DNA of 64,000 bases from a virus, in IMG/VR virus record IMGVR_UViG_3300048904_000123, positions 1 to 64,000 of that record. One strand, written 5' to 3'. Both the position numbers and the translations under genes were made by a program. This document shows positions 6,283 to 14,387 of this stretch, piece by piece. Below the pieces are notes generated by a model. It was not told the DNA's origin, did no database searches, and saw only the letters and a program-made list of their open reading frames with translations. Each line of letters begins with the position of its first letter. The stretch's first letter is position 1.

Positions 6283-7893
6283 GTGGCAAGCCGACTCCCC
6301 GTCTTCAACAACAGCACCAACACCAAGAGCTGCGCGAGCTGCCCGAGCATGATGAGCAACGGCAAGCAGGCGAACACGATCGGTCGATCCATCGGCGGTC
6401 CCGTGTGTGGCCTGAAGCTGATCCCGTTGTCTCGGCCGGGCGGCCCCGAGGAGAAGACGCTCCAGCACTTCGCTTCCAAGTGCGACTCGTTCGGCAAGGA
6501 GGTGACGTTCAACGAAGAGGCGAAGACTGCAAAGATCGCTTACGACGTTGCGTTGCCTGACCCGGCAGCAGAGAAGCCTGAGGACTGGCGGGCCGAGGCG
6601 GCGACGAGCTGCGCCAGCTGCGCCAACTACGTACCGCCCATGGCCACGCGCAAGCTGACCGGGTGGTCGGGTGGATACTGCCGGGCTAAGGGGCAGATCC
6701 TTCTGGACGACCGACTGCACTTGTACGCCCAGTCGTGCGAGGATCGGAAGTTCCAGCCGCGCACCAAGCGGGTGTCAGACACTGACCCGCGCACCTCACA
6801 GGGCATCACCATCCTGATGTTCCCGGAGTACGATCCGAACTTCGGTAAGCCGAAGCCGGTGGACATCAACGAGATCCACCGCAACAACATCGCCACCGCT
6901 CCGAACATGTACCCGACCGACGCAGCCATCAACGAGAAGCACGTCAAGATGGGCATCCGTGCGTTCCGTCGGGTACGCGATCCCAAGGGGTACGGCCCCT
7001 CGATCATGATCCCCATCATGGATGAGTCGTACTTCTCGAAGGAGGATGCGGAGCGCATCCCGCACTCGGGCGACCCCGAGAAGCCGGAGAAGTACTTCGA
7101 CCACAACGGCGCGGTCTACAAGGTTGCAGTCATGTGGACCAAGCTCAACCAGACGCCTGCACTGTGGGGCGAGCCGGGCGTCGGCAAGACGGAGCTGTTC
7201 CGTCACATCGCCTGGATGATGGGGATGCCGTTCCAGCGCATCTCGATCACCGAGTCGAGTGAAGTCGATGACATGATTGGCAAGATGATGTTCACCCCCG
7301 ACAAGGGTACGTTCTTCCAGTACGGACGTATCCCGCGAGGCTGGACTCGTCCGAACATCCTGTGCCTCGACGAGCCGAACACGGGGCAGCCTGCGTTGTG
7401 GCAGCAGATCCGTCCGTTGACCGACGACAGCAAGCAGATGGTCATCGACCAGAACAACTCGGAGGCCCTGCTCAAGCACCGGCTGTGCTATCTGGGCATG
7501 GCAATGAACCCTGCCTGGGACCCACGCAACACAGGTGTCGCACCGCTGGCCGACGCAGACGGTTCACGTCTGATGCACATCAACATGACGCTGCCTCCCG
7601 AGCACATCGAGAAGCAGATCCTCGTCGAGGTTCTCGAGGAGGATCGCTGGGCCACCGCGGAGGCTGTGCCGCTGGTGGACACGATCATGCGAATCGCCAA
7701 GGAGATTCGCATGATCGGCAAGGAAGGCGGACACCTCCCGTCGTGGGGTATCCGCAACCAGAAGAAGGTTGTCCGTCTCAAGCGGTACATGAGCTGGCCG
7801 GACGCATTCCGCATGGGCGTGACTGATTCCCTCGAGCCCGAGGTTGCCGACGCCATCTTGGCTGTCGTCAATAGTCACGCTGGCGACGAGTAG
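6283..7893 (+). CDS. CobS/MoxR-like AAA+ ATPase with N-terminal cysteine clusters (536 aa)
   Basis: GTG 6283 is chosen for the CAGGAG site just upstream; the frame is open further upstream but there it overlaps the preceding gene. The AAA+ core begins near residue 290: Walker A GEPGVGKT at 296-303 and Walker B LDEP with D363/E364. The N-terminal 160 residues hold two similar cysteine clusters, C17-x2-C20 with C43 and C67, and C110-x2-C113 with Cys near 132 and 152, likely two zinc or Fe-S sites. AAA+ proteins of the MoxR/CobS type act with VWA partners as chaperones or chelatase motors. A CobT-like VWA protein follows three genes later, so the two probably form one machine. Its substrate is unknown. 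Confidence 0.85.
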   Translation: MASRLPVFNNSTNTKSCASCPSMMSNGKQANTIGRSIGGPVCGLKLIPLSRPGGPEEKTLQHFASKCDSFGKEVTFNEEAKTAKIAYDVALPDPAAEKPEDWRAEAATSCASCANYVPPMATRKLTGWSGGYCRAKGQILLDDRLHLYAQSCEDRKFQPRTKRVSDTDPRTSQGITILMFPEYDPNFGKPKPVDINEIHRNNIATAPNMYPTDAAINEKHVKMGIRAFRRVRDPKGYGPSIMIPIMDESYFSKEDAERIPHSGDPEKPEKYFDHNGAVYKVAVMWTKLNQTPALWGEPGVGKTELFRHIAWMMGMPFQRISITESSEVDDMIGKMMFTPDKGTFFQYGRIPRGWTRPNILCLDEPNTGQPALWQQIRPLTDDSKQMVIDQNNSEALLKHRLCYLGMAMNPAWDPRNTGVAPLADADGSRLMHINMTLPPEHIEKQILVEVLEEDRWATAEAVPLVDTIMRIAKEIRMIGKEGGHLPSWGIRNQKKVVRLKRYMSWPDAFRMGVTDSLEPEVADAILAVVNSHAGDE

Positions 7894-7927
7894 TTCTAGT
7901 AGTTACCGACAAGCAGTAGGAGAGAAC

Positions 7928-8146
7928 ATGATCGACCAGGTTGAACTGATCGCCGACGAGACCACCGTTGACTCGGACACCGAGGCACTCTTCGGCGACC
8001 TCGAGAAGCTGGGTGACGCCGTCCTGATCATCGGGCAGCTCGACCCGACCGAGGTGGACGGGAAGATGCTGCCTCGCTGGTCCCCGGCCCAGCGCGAGCT
8101 GATCATCGCCGCCGCCGAGCTGGTCGGCAACTGGACACGCGAGTAG
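7928..8146 (+). CDS. Small acidic hypothetical protein (72 aa)
   Basis: ATG 7928 after AGTAGGAGAG. The product is acidic and helical with no Cys and no membrane segment. It lies between the AAA+ ATPase and its VWA partner, so it may be a small adaptor of that system, but this is inference from position only. Confidence 0.62.
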   Translation: MIDQVELIADETTVDSDTEALFGDLEKLGDAVLIIGQLDPTEVDGKMLPRWSPAQRELIIAAAELVGNWTRE

Positions 8147-8147
8147 T

Positions 8148-8306
8148 ATGAACGCGGACCTCGTATATGGTACGATCGTGTACCTGTTGCTGGCTATCCT
8201 GATCGCCAACGTCTGCAAGATGATGGGCGTCAAGGGTTACCTGCTCGTCGGCGTGGTCGCGGCGCTGGTTCCAGCAATGATCTGCTACACACTGATCGCC
8301 CACTAA
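8148..8306 (+). CDS. Small two-helix membrane protein (52 aa)
   Basis: ATG 8148, one base after the previous stop, TAA at 8304-8306. Hydrophobic segments at residues 5-23 and 31-50 flank a basic turn (CKMMGVKG). It lies between the AAA+ and VWA genes and could tether that system to the membrane. No family recognised. Confidence 0.58.
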   Translation: MNADLVYGTIVYLLLAILIANVCKMMGVKGYLLVGVVAALVPAMICYTLIAH

Positions 8307-8310
8307 CCCT

Positions 8311-8367
8311 GGCTCACGATGAGCCTGAGGCGCCGCATCGGTAAGTCGACTGCTCACCGGTGCGGCG
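8311..8367 (+). promoter_or_regulatory. Two tandem hairpins before the VWA gene
   Basis: GGCTCA-cga-TGAGCC (8311-8325) is followed by a 12-bp stem, CGCCGCATCGGT (8331-8342) with 8356-8367, containing one G-U pair and a 13-base loop. They fill the 91-base gap before the ATG at 8398. No T run follows, so partial termination, mRNA stabilisation or translational control of the large VWA gene are all possible. Confidence 0.45.
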
Positions 8368-8397
8368 ACCAGACTTATTGAGATGAAAGGAAGCGAC

Positions 8398-11109
8398 ATG
8401 GGACGTGTCGTTCGCAAGCCCCGTCAGCCTCAGTCCGAGGGCCCCCAACGTGAGATCGCCTGGAAGGCGGTGCGTGAGTTTCACAAGATGCTCCCGACCC
8501 TCACGGGATTCGCCCGGTCTCTGACCGGCAACAACAAGGTTTCGGTTCGGTCTGGCCAGACCACACAGACTGACGGCCAGGTCATCACGATCCGTCCGCC
8601 GCTGGCGCTCGGCCAGAACCTCAGCCACGAGCGCAGCATGTGTGACGAGCGTGACGAGATGACGCTCAAGCAGTTGTGCCCGGCGTGCGCTCGCAACGAA
8701 GAGGTGTGGGTCGGACTCTACCACGAGATGTCCCACATCATGCTCGGCAGCTTCGAGAAGCCGAACGAGGAGTCGCGGCAGGCGATGCACGAGTTGATCG
8801 CCGAGTGGCATCCGAAGGATGCGTGCGATCACGCGGACAGTCTGATCCGTGCATCCGACGGCGAGACCGGTTACCTGTCGATGTTCAACCGGTTCAGTAA
8901 TTACACCTGGATTCTTCACCAGGCGCTGGACGACGCGCGCATCGACGGCAGCATGTTGCTTGCCAAGCCTGGCCTACGTGAGGCGTTCAGCGCTTCGTCG
9001 TACCAGACGTTTGCCAACGGACTCGAGAACGCCGACGGCACGCGTCAGTACTGGAGCGACGCGCCGGTCAACACGCAGGTGTCCATCGGCATCCTGTTGA
9101 TGGCGTCCGGATATAGCATCGAGGACGGGTGGTTGCGTCCGGAGGTCATCGAGGTCCTCAATGACGATGACCTGTACGAGATCATCAACAACGCGGCATC
9201 GTGGGACAGCGTTCACGAGACGGCCGATCGAGTCATCAAAGCATTCCGTCGCCTTAACGAGATGGGCGTGTGTGTTGTTGACAAGTGCGTCCCGCCGGAG
9301 CCGACGCCGCCCAGCCTGAACAACGAACACGACGAGGAGAAGTCGGATGATGCGGAACCTGACAGCGGAGACGGAGAGCCTGATGAAGACTCCGGTGACG
9401 GATCTCCCGGATCTTCTGGAGGGGATGGATCTGGCGACGATCCTGGCGAAGATGCACAGGACGAGTCGGAGTCCGGAGACGCCGGTGAAGCGGGTGGCTC
9501 TGCCGGTGGCGACGGGCAGGATTCAGAAGGTGGGTCTGCCGACGATCAGCCCGACGAAGAGTCAGTACCTGATGACGGCGGAGACGACGGTCAGGATCTT
9601 GAGTCAGGACATGGGTCGGACGAGGCGGGTGACGACCAGGACGACACTGACGGCGACGGAGGTTCGGATAAAGCTGGTATCGTCGGTCCCGCTGGGACTG
9701 AAGGTGCGGAGCAAGCTGGCGATGATGAGACTGAAGAGGGTGTACCGGGTGATGATGGGTCATCCTCTTCGGACAAGTCTGCCGGTTCACATGGCGACGA
9801 TGCTACACAGGTCGGCACTGGGGACATTGCGGGAGAACCTGTTGACCAGGATGAAGACGCATCACGTGACGACCCAGGTGCTGGAAGTGAACACCCTGTC
9901 GAGGTGGGCACCGAAAGCGGCAGCGGTGACGATGACGAGGAACCCGCTGCTACCGGCGTCGAAGAGGCTTCTCCTCTAGGCGAGGAAGTCTGGGACGAGC
10001 AGTACGACGACGACGGCAACCAGCCTGTTCGATCCATCCCCGCCGAGGAGATGGGCGACGCCGAGACTACGTTGTCCGCGTTCGAGAAGTTCAGCGGCCA
10101 CGAGGAACCCCACACCGAGGGTGATATCCTGTACGGCGAGGACCCCGATGAGGTGTTCGTCGAGGACGAAGAGCTGATGGTCACGCGTGGCAAGCTTCTC
10201 AATGACGCCATCGTACAGTCGGGTTACTTCGATCGCGCATCGACGGGTGTCGGTAGCGTGGTGGAGTACGAGTTCCCGACTCGACTGTTCGGCTGGATTG
10301 ATCGTAGCTGGCAGACTCGTCCGGGCGCGTTCATGCCTAGCGAGCAGATCATCGGCAAGGCCCTGATGCAGGCACGCATCGTGTTCGCCGCCAACAAGCG
10401 TTCACGCAACATCGGCGGCCTCACGTCGGGCAAGGTTAACAGTCGAGTCTTGGGGCGTCGTGCGGCGCTGGGAGATGACCGACTGTTCAAGCGCCGTGAG
10501 GTCCCGGGCAAGCGAGACTATGTCGTGGGCATCACGGTTGACGTGTCCGGTTCCATGCAATCAGGTACCCGCATGGAGCGAGTCAAGCGTGCCGTGTTCG
10601 CCAAGGCCGAGTTGCTCAATCGACTCGGCGTCAAGTTCTACATAACCGCTCACACGGGCGGCATGGAAGGATGGTGGCGCGACGACGAAGGCTACCTCGG
10701 CTACGTGCCCGAGGATGGCGAGATGGAAAACCTCATGATCCTGTGGGTCAAGAAGGTTGACGAGCCTTGGAACACGGAGACGCGCAAGCGGTTGGCTGCA
10801 TTGCAGCCGCTGGCGAACAACTTCGACGGGCACACCCTCGAGTTCCACAGGAAGATCTTGGAGCGTCGCCCCGAGACTGACAAGATCCTCATCTACTACA
10901 CGGACGGCGCAATGCCTGCCGCGAACCATGATGAGGAACTGGTCATCCTCACGGACGAGCTGGCCAAGTTCAAGAAGCTAGGCATTACCCCGCTGGCGGT
11001 CGGGATCAACACAAACAGTCCAGCGAGGTACGGTTTCCATACCGTGCGCGTCGACTCGGACGATGACCTGATGAAGGTAGTGGAGCAGTTGAAGCACTAC
11101 CTTCTCTAG
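8398..11109 (+). CDS. CobT-like metallopeptidase/VWA-domain protein with long acidic linker (903 aa)
   Basis: ATG 8398 after AAAGGAAG; an earlier in-frame ATG at 8383 lacks a site. The N-terminal domain contains HEMSH at residues 109-113, a zinc-metallopeptidase HExxH signature, within a helical region. Residues about 308-595 are an extremely acidic, low-complexity Asp/Glu/Gly/Ser tract. The C-terminal VWA domain has the MIDAS motif D715-V-S717-G-S719 and a TDG at 835-837. An acidic linker followed by VWA is the architecture of CobT-type partners of CobS-like AAA+ proteins, and the N-terminal HExxH recalls metallopeptidase-VWA families. It probably works with the AAA+ ATPase at 6283; cobalt chelation is not implied. 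Confidence 0.82.
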   Translation: MGRVVRKPRQPQSEGPQREIAWKAVREFHKMLPTLTGFARSLTGNNKVSVRSGQTTQTDGQVITIRPPLALGQNLSHERSMCDERDEMTLKQLCPACARNEEVWVGLYHEMSHIMLGSFEKPNEESRQAMHELIAEWHPKDACDHADSLIRASDGETGYLSMFNRFSNYTWILHQALDDARIDGSMLLAKPGLREAFSASSYQTFANGLENADGTRQYWSDAPVNTQVSIGILLMASGYSIEDGWLRPEVIEVLNDDDLYEIINNAASWDSVHETADRVIKAFRRLNEMGVCVVDKCVPPEPTPPSLNNEHDEEKSDDAEPDSGDGEPDEDSGDGSPGSSGGDGSGDDPGEDAQDESESGDAGEAGGSAGGDGQDSEGGSADDQPDEESVPDDGGDDGQDLESGHGSDEAGDDQDDTDGDGGSDKAGIVGPAGTEGAEQAGDDETEEGVPGDDGSSSSDKSAGSHGDDATQVGTGDIAGEPVDQDEDASRDDPGAGSEHPVEVGTESGSGDDDEEPAATGVEEASPLGEEVWDEQYDDDGNQPVRSIPAEEMGDAETTLSAFEKFSGHEEPHTEGDILYGEDPDEVFVEDEELMVTRGKLLNDAIVQSGYFDRASTGVGSVVEYEFPTRLFGWIDRSWQTRPGAFMPSEQIIGKALMQARIVFAANKRSRNIGGLTSGKVNSRVLGRRAALGDDRLFKRREVPGKRDYVVGITVDVSGSMQSGTRMERVKRAVFAKAELLNRLGVKFYITAHTGGMEGWWRDDEGYLGYVPEDGEMENLMILWVKKVDEPWNTETRKRLAALQPLANNFDGHTLEFHRKILERRPETDKILIYYTDGAMPAANHDEELVILTDELAKFKKLGITPLAVGINTNSPARYGFHTVRVDSDDDLMKVVEQLKHYLL

Positions 11110-11121
11110 CATAGGAGTCAC

Positions 11122-11508
11122 GTGGATATCAAGATGAGTGACCTGCCCAAACTGGTAGGTACACGGGTCGTGGTGGAGGTCAGTGCTGGCGGTGATAGCT
11201 GGACTCACGAAGGTGAGGTTATCGCCGCCAAGGCTACGGACCTGGCAATCAAGACCAAGACCGACACGGTGATCATCGACATGAACTTTGTCGATGACAT
11301 CAGGCCGGCTGATCCCATCGTGAAAGTAGTTCGTCGCAAGGTTCGGCCCGTCGTGCTGGCCCAGGTTAAGCAGCATCTCCTGGACCGGCACGGCTACCCG
11401 TGGGATCTAGTTCGAGCGGCAACGCCGAGCCTAGCCATGCAGATGCATGACAACATCAACCATGACCAGCTCGGTCACCGTCATCGCGAGGACGCGAAGG
11501 AGGACTGA
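11122..11508 (+). CDS. Hypothetical protein (128 aa)
   Basis: GTG 11122 preceded by AGGAG. The N-terminal 70 residues look like a small beta-barrel (VVVEVSAGGD, EVIAAKATD, TVIIDMNFVDDI), reminiscent of Sm- or KOW-like folds but not assignable. The C-terminus is helical and His-rich. It follows the VWA gene by 12 bases and probably shares its transcript. The stop overlaps the next start. Confidence 0.65.
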   Translation: MDIKMSDLPKLVGTRVVVEVSAGGDSWTHEGEVIAAKATDLAIKTKTDTVIIDMNFVDDIRPADPIVKVVRRKVRPVVLAQVKQHLLDRHGYPWDLVRAATPSLAMQMHDNINHDQLGHRHREDAKED

Positions 11509-11606
11509 TGAGTACTCACCCCTTCCTGTGGGCGGCCGGTGTACTGTTCGGCATGTTGCTGGGCCGGGCGATTCACTGGTGGTTCGACAGGAGAGAAAAA
11601 AAGTAA
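11508..11606 (+). CDS. Micro membrane protein (32 aa)
   Basis: ATG 11508 overlaps the previous TGA, and its TAA overlaps the next ATG (TAATG at 11604-11608). The sequence is one helix (residues 4-24) with a Gly-rich face and a strongly basic tail ending in REKKK, so the C-terminus is probably cytoplasmic. Coupling at both ends is the main evidence. Confidence 0.55.
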   Translation: MSTHPFLWAAGVLFGMLLGRAIHWWFDRREKK

Positions 11607-12316
11607 TGGACACACCGGCGCGCAAATCAGATCCGCCCAACTACTACAAGATGCCGCCGGTCGGTCTTACCGAGACGCGGGCACGGATTGGACTTCGTGT
11701 GATGAGTCAGTACACCGTCCGGTGTGGCAGCATTAACTGCTGGTTCGTCGGCCATGGGGGCAACCGCGAGGATGCTTTGTTGCTGCTCGATCAGCACGCC
11801 TGCCCCACGCCGCCTGCCCGCAACGAGCTGCCAACGGGTCGGTCAACGCTCGAGAAGATGTGGGACGAACTCGATGATGTCACAAAGATGATCATCGAGA
11901 AGGGAGACTACAACGGGATGCAGGGTGAATCCCTGAAGGGCTACGCGCTGGGCTGCGCGTTCGCCTTGTCAATGATGACGCATCCCTACTTCAAGACGAT
12001 CAAAGACATCAGCAAGGAGCTGGGCGCCCGATACAAGATGGGCAAGGGACTTATGGAATGGCGACCTACCCCCAGCTACAACTACAACCCGATGCCTGAA
12101 CCGTTTACCGCCAACATTGTGAGCACAACGCCTGCCGAGAAGCGGGCACCCACGAAGAAGGCGACGGCACCCAGGAAGGCACCCGCTAAGGTGGATCTCG
12201 CACCCGAGATCGTTACCGCAATCAAGGCAGCAGGCGCGATGGGCATGTTCTCGCCGGCTGAACTTGCCAAGATGTACAATGCAACCGAAGCTCAGGTTAA
12301 AGAGATCATGGGTTGA
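11606..12316 (+). CDS. Hypothetical protein with C-terminal helix-turn-helix-like domain (236 aa)
   Basis: ATG 11606 overlaps the previous stop. Residues about 35-70 contain VRCGSINCWF and a histidine and could bind zinc. Residues 80-150 are helical. A Lys/Pro/Ala-rich linker (residues about 175-195) leads to a compact C-terminal domain (LAPEIVTAIKAAGAMG, FSPAELAKMYNATEAQVKEIM) with the pattern of a small helix-turn-helix. A DNA-binding role is plausible. The -35 element of the downstream promoter overlaps its stop codon. Confidence 0.65.
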   Translation: MDTPARKSDPPNYYKMPPVGLTETRARIGLRVMSQYTVRCGSINCWFVGHGGNREDALLLLDQHACPTPPARNELPTGRSTLEKMWDELDDVTKMIIEKGDYNGMQGESLKGYALGCAFALSMMTHPYFKTIKDISKELGARYKMGKGLMEWRPTPSYNYNPMPEPFTANIVSTTPAEKRAPTKKATAPRKAPAKVDLAPEIVTAIKAAGAMGMFSPAELAKMYNATEAQVKEIMG

Positions 12317-12348
12317 CATAGGTTGTATAGATGTGATACTATAGGTTG
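12313..12348 (+). promoter_or_regulatory. Sigma70-like promoter for the 12367 operon
   Basis: A perfect -35 TTGACA (12313-12318) overlaps the preceding stop codon. Two overlapping -10 candidates are in register: GATACT (12335-12340, 16-base spacer) and TACTAT (12337-12342, 18-base spacer). The octamer ATAGGTTG occurs at 12318-12325 and 12341-12348, flanking the -10, and may be an operator. The start codon at 12367 is 25 bases downstream. Confidence 0.65.
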
Positions 12349-12366
12349 AGCCTGGGAGGTAGGGGA

Positions 12367-12792
12367 ATGGCGCGCAACACTGCCGACGATTGTATGTTCT
12401 GTGGTCTCAACCACGCGGGCAACTGTGGAGGCAAGAAGCCGAAACCTACCGCCCAGGCTCGACCTAAGCTATCACCTCAGACCAAACCCCCGGTAGCGCC
12501 AGCCCCCCAGGTTACGGGCGCTACCCCAGCTAGCAAGGTTGGGCCAAGCGTTGAGCAAACTCGCGTGCCCGCTCCGCCGCCTGCTGCAACAGGCAGGCCC
12601 AACCTTGCTAGTGTGGCACGGGTAAAGGACGCCGACGAAGAGGCGCTTGCATATGCAGTCACGTGCTTCGCCGAGCAAGACATGCTACATCGGGACACGC
12701 TAGAAGAACTGCGACACCTCGTCCGGCTTCCGGACTGGAAGATTAGAGCAATGATCTGGAGGCAGGACAATGCAGCAGTACAACTGGAATGA
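12367..12792 (+). CDS. Zinc-ribbon-like hypothetical protein (141 aa)
   Basis: ATG 12367 after GGGAGGTAGGGG; first gene behind the promoter at 12313. The N-terminus carries CMFCGLNHAGNC, a compact Cys/His zinc site. A Pro/Ala-rich disordered centre (residues 25-85) leads to a helical C-terminal domain (EEALAYAVTCFAEQDM onward). The next gene starts 23 bases before its end. Confidence 0.65.
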   Translation: MARNTADDCMFCGLNHAGNCGGKKPKPTAQARPKLSPQTKPPVAPAPQVTGATPASKVGPSVEQTRVPAPPPAATGRPNLASVARVKDADEEALAYAVTCFAEQDMLHRDTLEELRHLVRLPDWKIRAMIWRQDNAAVQLE

Positions 12793-13522
12793 CAGCTCCA
12801 TGGATGCACAAGAGACTACCGTGTTCGGATCCAACCAGTACACGCGGACGCAGAACGGGCAGATCCTCATCAACAAGCACATGTCATCTGTTAAAGAGAT
12901 GATTGACGTAGTCAACTCGCATACGGTGCGGTTCGATCCGACTACTCACTCATTTAAATGTACCTGCCTTGCCAAGGACTGGTGCATTCACCGGGAGAGT
13001 TACTTCAGGGCGGGCCACGATCGAGACTACCTGATGTCGGTAGCCTCGGTTAAGCGAGTCTCGATAATCCCCGTGAAGTACACCATCATGCATGGCTACG
13101 TTACGGTGCCGATCGAGGTCGAGGTCTTCAGCGAGAAGGAGATTCTCGACAACGGCAACGGTGACAGTAAGATGCACAGGCTGTCTTTTCAGGATCATTA
13201 CCTCTGGATGGATGAACTGACATCCGGGTGGGACCTGATCAAGATGGTGCTTGCCGAGGTTCGGTTGACATCCACGTTCAAGAAGTGGACCAGCTGGGGA
13301 TTGATGGGCATGATCCCCAAGGGACAGAAGTGCAAGAACAGGCATCACGATAACGGTGATAACCAAGTCTTCAATTCGATGTGTAAAGACTTGGCGCAAG
13401 AGCCTCTCGTTTTCACCGACTACATCTTGGCTAACGCCTTCTACGACGAGTACTATGGCAGATGCCTGTCATGCTTCGAGGTGCTAAACAAGTTGAACGA
13501 CGACATCCCGAGTATGCCCTGA
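12770..13522 (+). CDS. SWIM-type zinc-finger protein (250 aa)
   Basis: ATG 12770 follows GGAGGCAGGA and overlaps the previous gene. Residues about 55-80 contain FKCTCLAKDWCIHRE, matching the SWIM zinc-finger pattern C-x-C-x(n)-C-x-H, a module that binds DNA or proteins. The central part is beta-rich; near the C-terminus are more Cys/His residues (KCKNRHH and RCLSCF). It is probably a nucleic-acid-associated regulator. The stop overlaps the next ATG. Confidence 0.72.
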   Translation: MQQYNWNDSSMDAQETTVFGSNQYTRTQNGQILINKHMSSVKEMIDVVNSHTVRFDPTTHSFKCTCLAKDWCIHRESYFRAGHDRDYLMSVASVKRVSIIPVKYTIMHGYVTVPIEVEVFSEKEILDNGNGDSKMHRLSFQDHYLWMDELTSGWDLIKMVLAEVRLTSTFKKWTSWGLMGMIPKGQKCKNRHHDNGDNQVFNSMCKDLAQEPLVFTDYILANAFYDEYYGRCLSCFEVLNKLNDDIPSMP

Positions 13523-13767
13523 TGCCACACTACTCATCAGACAGGTGTAGCGGGTGCGGCAACATCACCAGCCCCGAGCTACTCACCATCAAGCGTGCAA
13601 CGTTCTCCCCACGGTTGAAGTCAACTAAGACTGTGCGGTCCCGCGTGGTTGCGTGGCTGTGCGAAGGCTGCCTCGACAAGGACGAGGACTACAACCGGGA
13701 AGCGTACAGCAGCACCGGCATGAAGAGTGAACCACTGGAACGTGCAAGGAAAGGCGAGGTAACCTAA
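13522..13767 (+). CDS. Small zinc-binding protein (81 aa)
   Basis: ATG 13522 overlaps the previous stop (TGATG). Two CxxC motifs, CSGC near residue 9 and CEGC near residue 47, give a four-cysteine zinc site. The C-terminus is charged. The stop overlaps the next start (TAATG). A single-stranded nucleic acid or protein-binding role is typical for such small zinc ribbons, but no family is assigned. Confidence 0.65.
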   Translation: MPHYSSDRCSGCGNITSPELLTIKRATFSPRLKSTKTVRSRVVAWLCEGCLDKDEDYNREAYSSTGMKSEPLERARKGEVT

Positions 13768-14387
13768 TGCCAAGGTCTGCTGCATGGTCGCCGGGATTCA
13801 GGCGTCAACCGCCCGGCGTCAAGAAGATCGGTAGCCACATGGTTGCCCTGCTGGACGCCAACCGAGCGACGGTGCGAATCGTCAGTAATCCGTCGGGCGA
13901 AGTACAGAAGGACATCGAGGATGATACACCGCCCGAGCCGGGCGACGAGGTCGTGCTGTCCTTCGAGAACCGATACAAGAAGTACGGCATCAACCTGAGC
14001 GCATACACTGAAGAGGAGTTGGATCTCCTCGAGCAGATCATCAAGGAAGCGTTCGACCACGCAAGGCCCATCGTCCAAGCGAGAGACCGAGTAGCTGAGG
14101 AGGCTGCAAACCATGGGCTCGATATCTTTTACCGACGCCACCGAGGTGCTCCGAAGCTTTCTATTTTCAAAAGGGCGAGCGGATCACACGGTCAAGGCGT
14201 ACCTGACGGATCTGAAAATGTTCTGGCAGGAGATGGATCTGGAGACCATCGACCTGCCGGAGCTGGAGATCCTGGGGGCGACGTGGCTGAACACGCGGCG
14301 CAGGGTGATGTCCCCCAAGACAACGGGGCGACGGCTCACCACCATCAAGAACCTCGGGCTCGCATACAAGGTCGCGATCCTCACTGA
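13767..14387 (+). CDS. Hypothetical protein overlapping the integrase by 275 bases (206 aa)
   Basis: ATG 13767 overlaps the previous TAA. The first 115 residues look like a normal protein: a basic start, a beta-rich part and an acidic helix (TEEELDLLEQIIKEAF). Beyond residue 116 the frame runs over the integrase gene in another frame and becomes Gly/Asp/His-rich, typical of out-of-frame sequence. The 275-base overlap is exceptional for this genome, where overlaps are normally 1-30 bases. It could be a regulator of integrase translation. Confidence 0.55.
   Translation: MPRSAAWSPGFRRQPPGVKKIGSHMVALLDANRATVRIVSNPSGEVQKDIEDDTPPEPGDEVVLSFENRYKKYGINLSAYTEEELDLLEQIIKEAFDHARPIVQARDRVAEEAANHGLDIFYRRHRGAPKLSIFKRASGSHGQGVPDGSENVLAGDGSGDHRPAGAGDPGGDVAEHAAQGDVPQDNGATAHHHQEPRARIQGRDPH

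Noticed and set aside
9254-9979. Open frames on both strands within the acidic part of the VWA gene.
   Set aside because: They are shadows of the low-complexity Asp/Glu codons; the products are Thr/Arg- or Ser/Pro-rich without pattern.
8398-11109. A true cobaltochelatase.
   Set aside because: The genome shows no cobalamin pathway gene, and the acidic linker-VWA arrangement also occurs in other AAA+/VWA machines.
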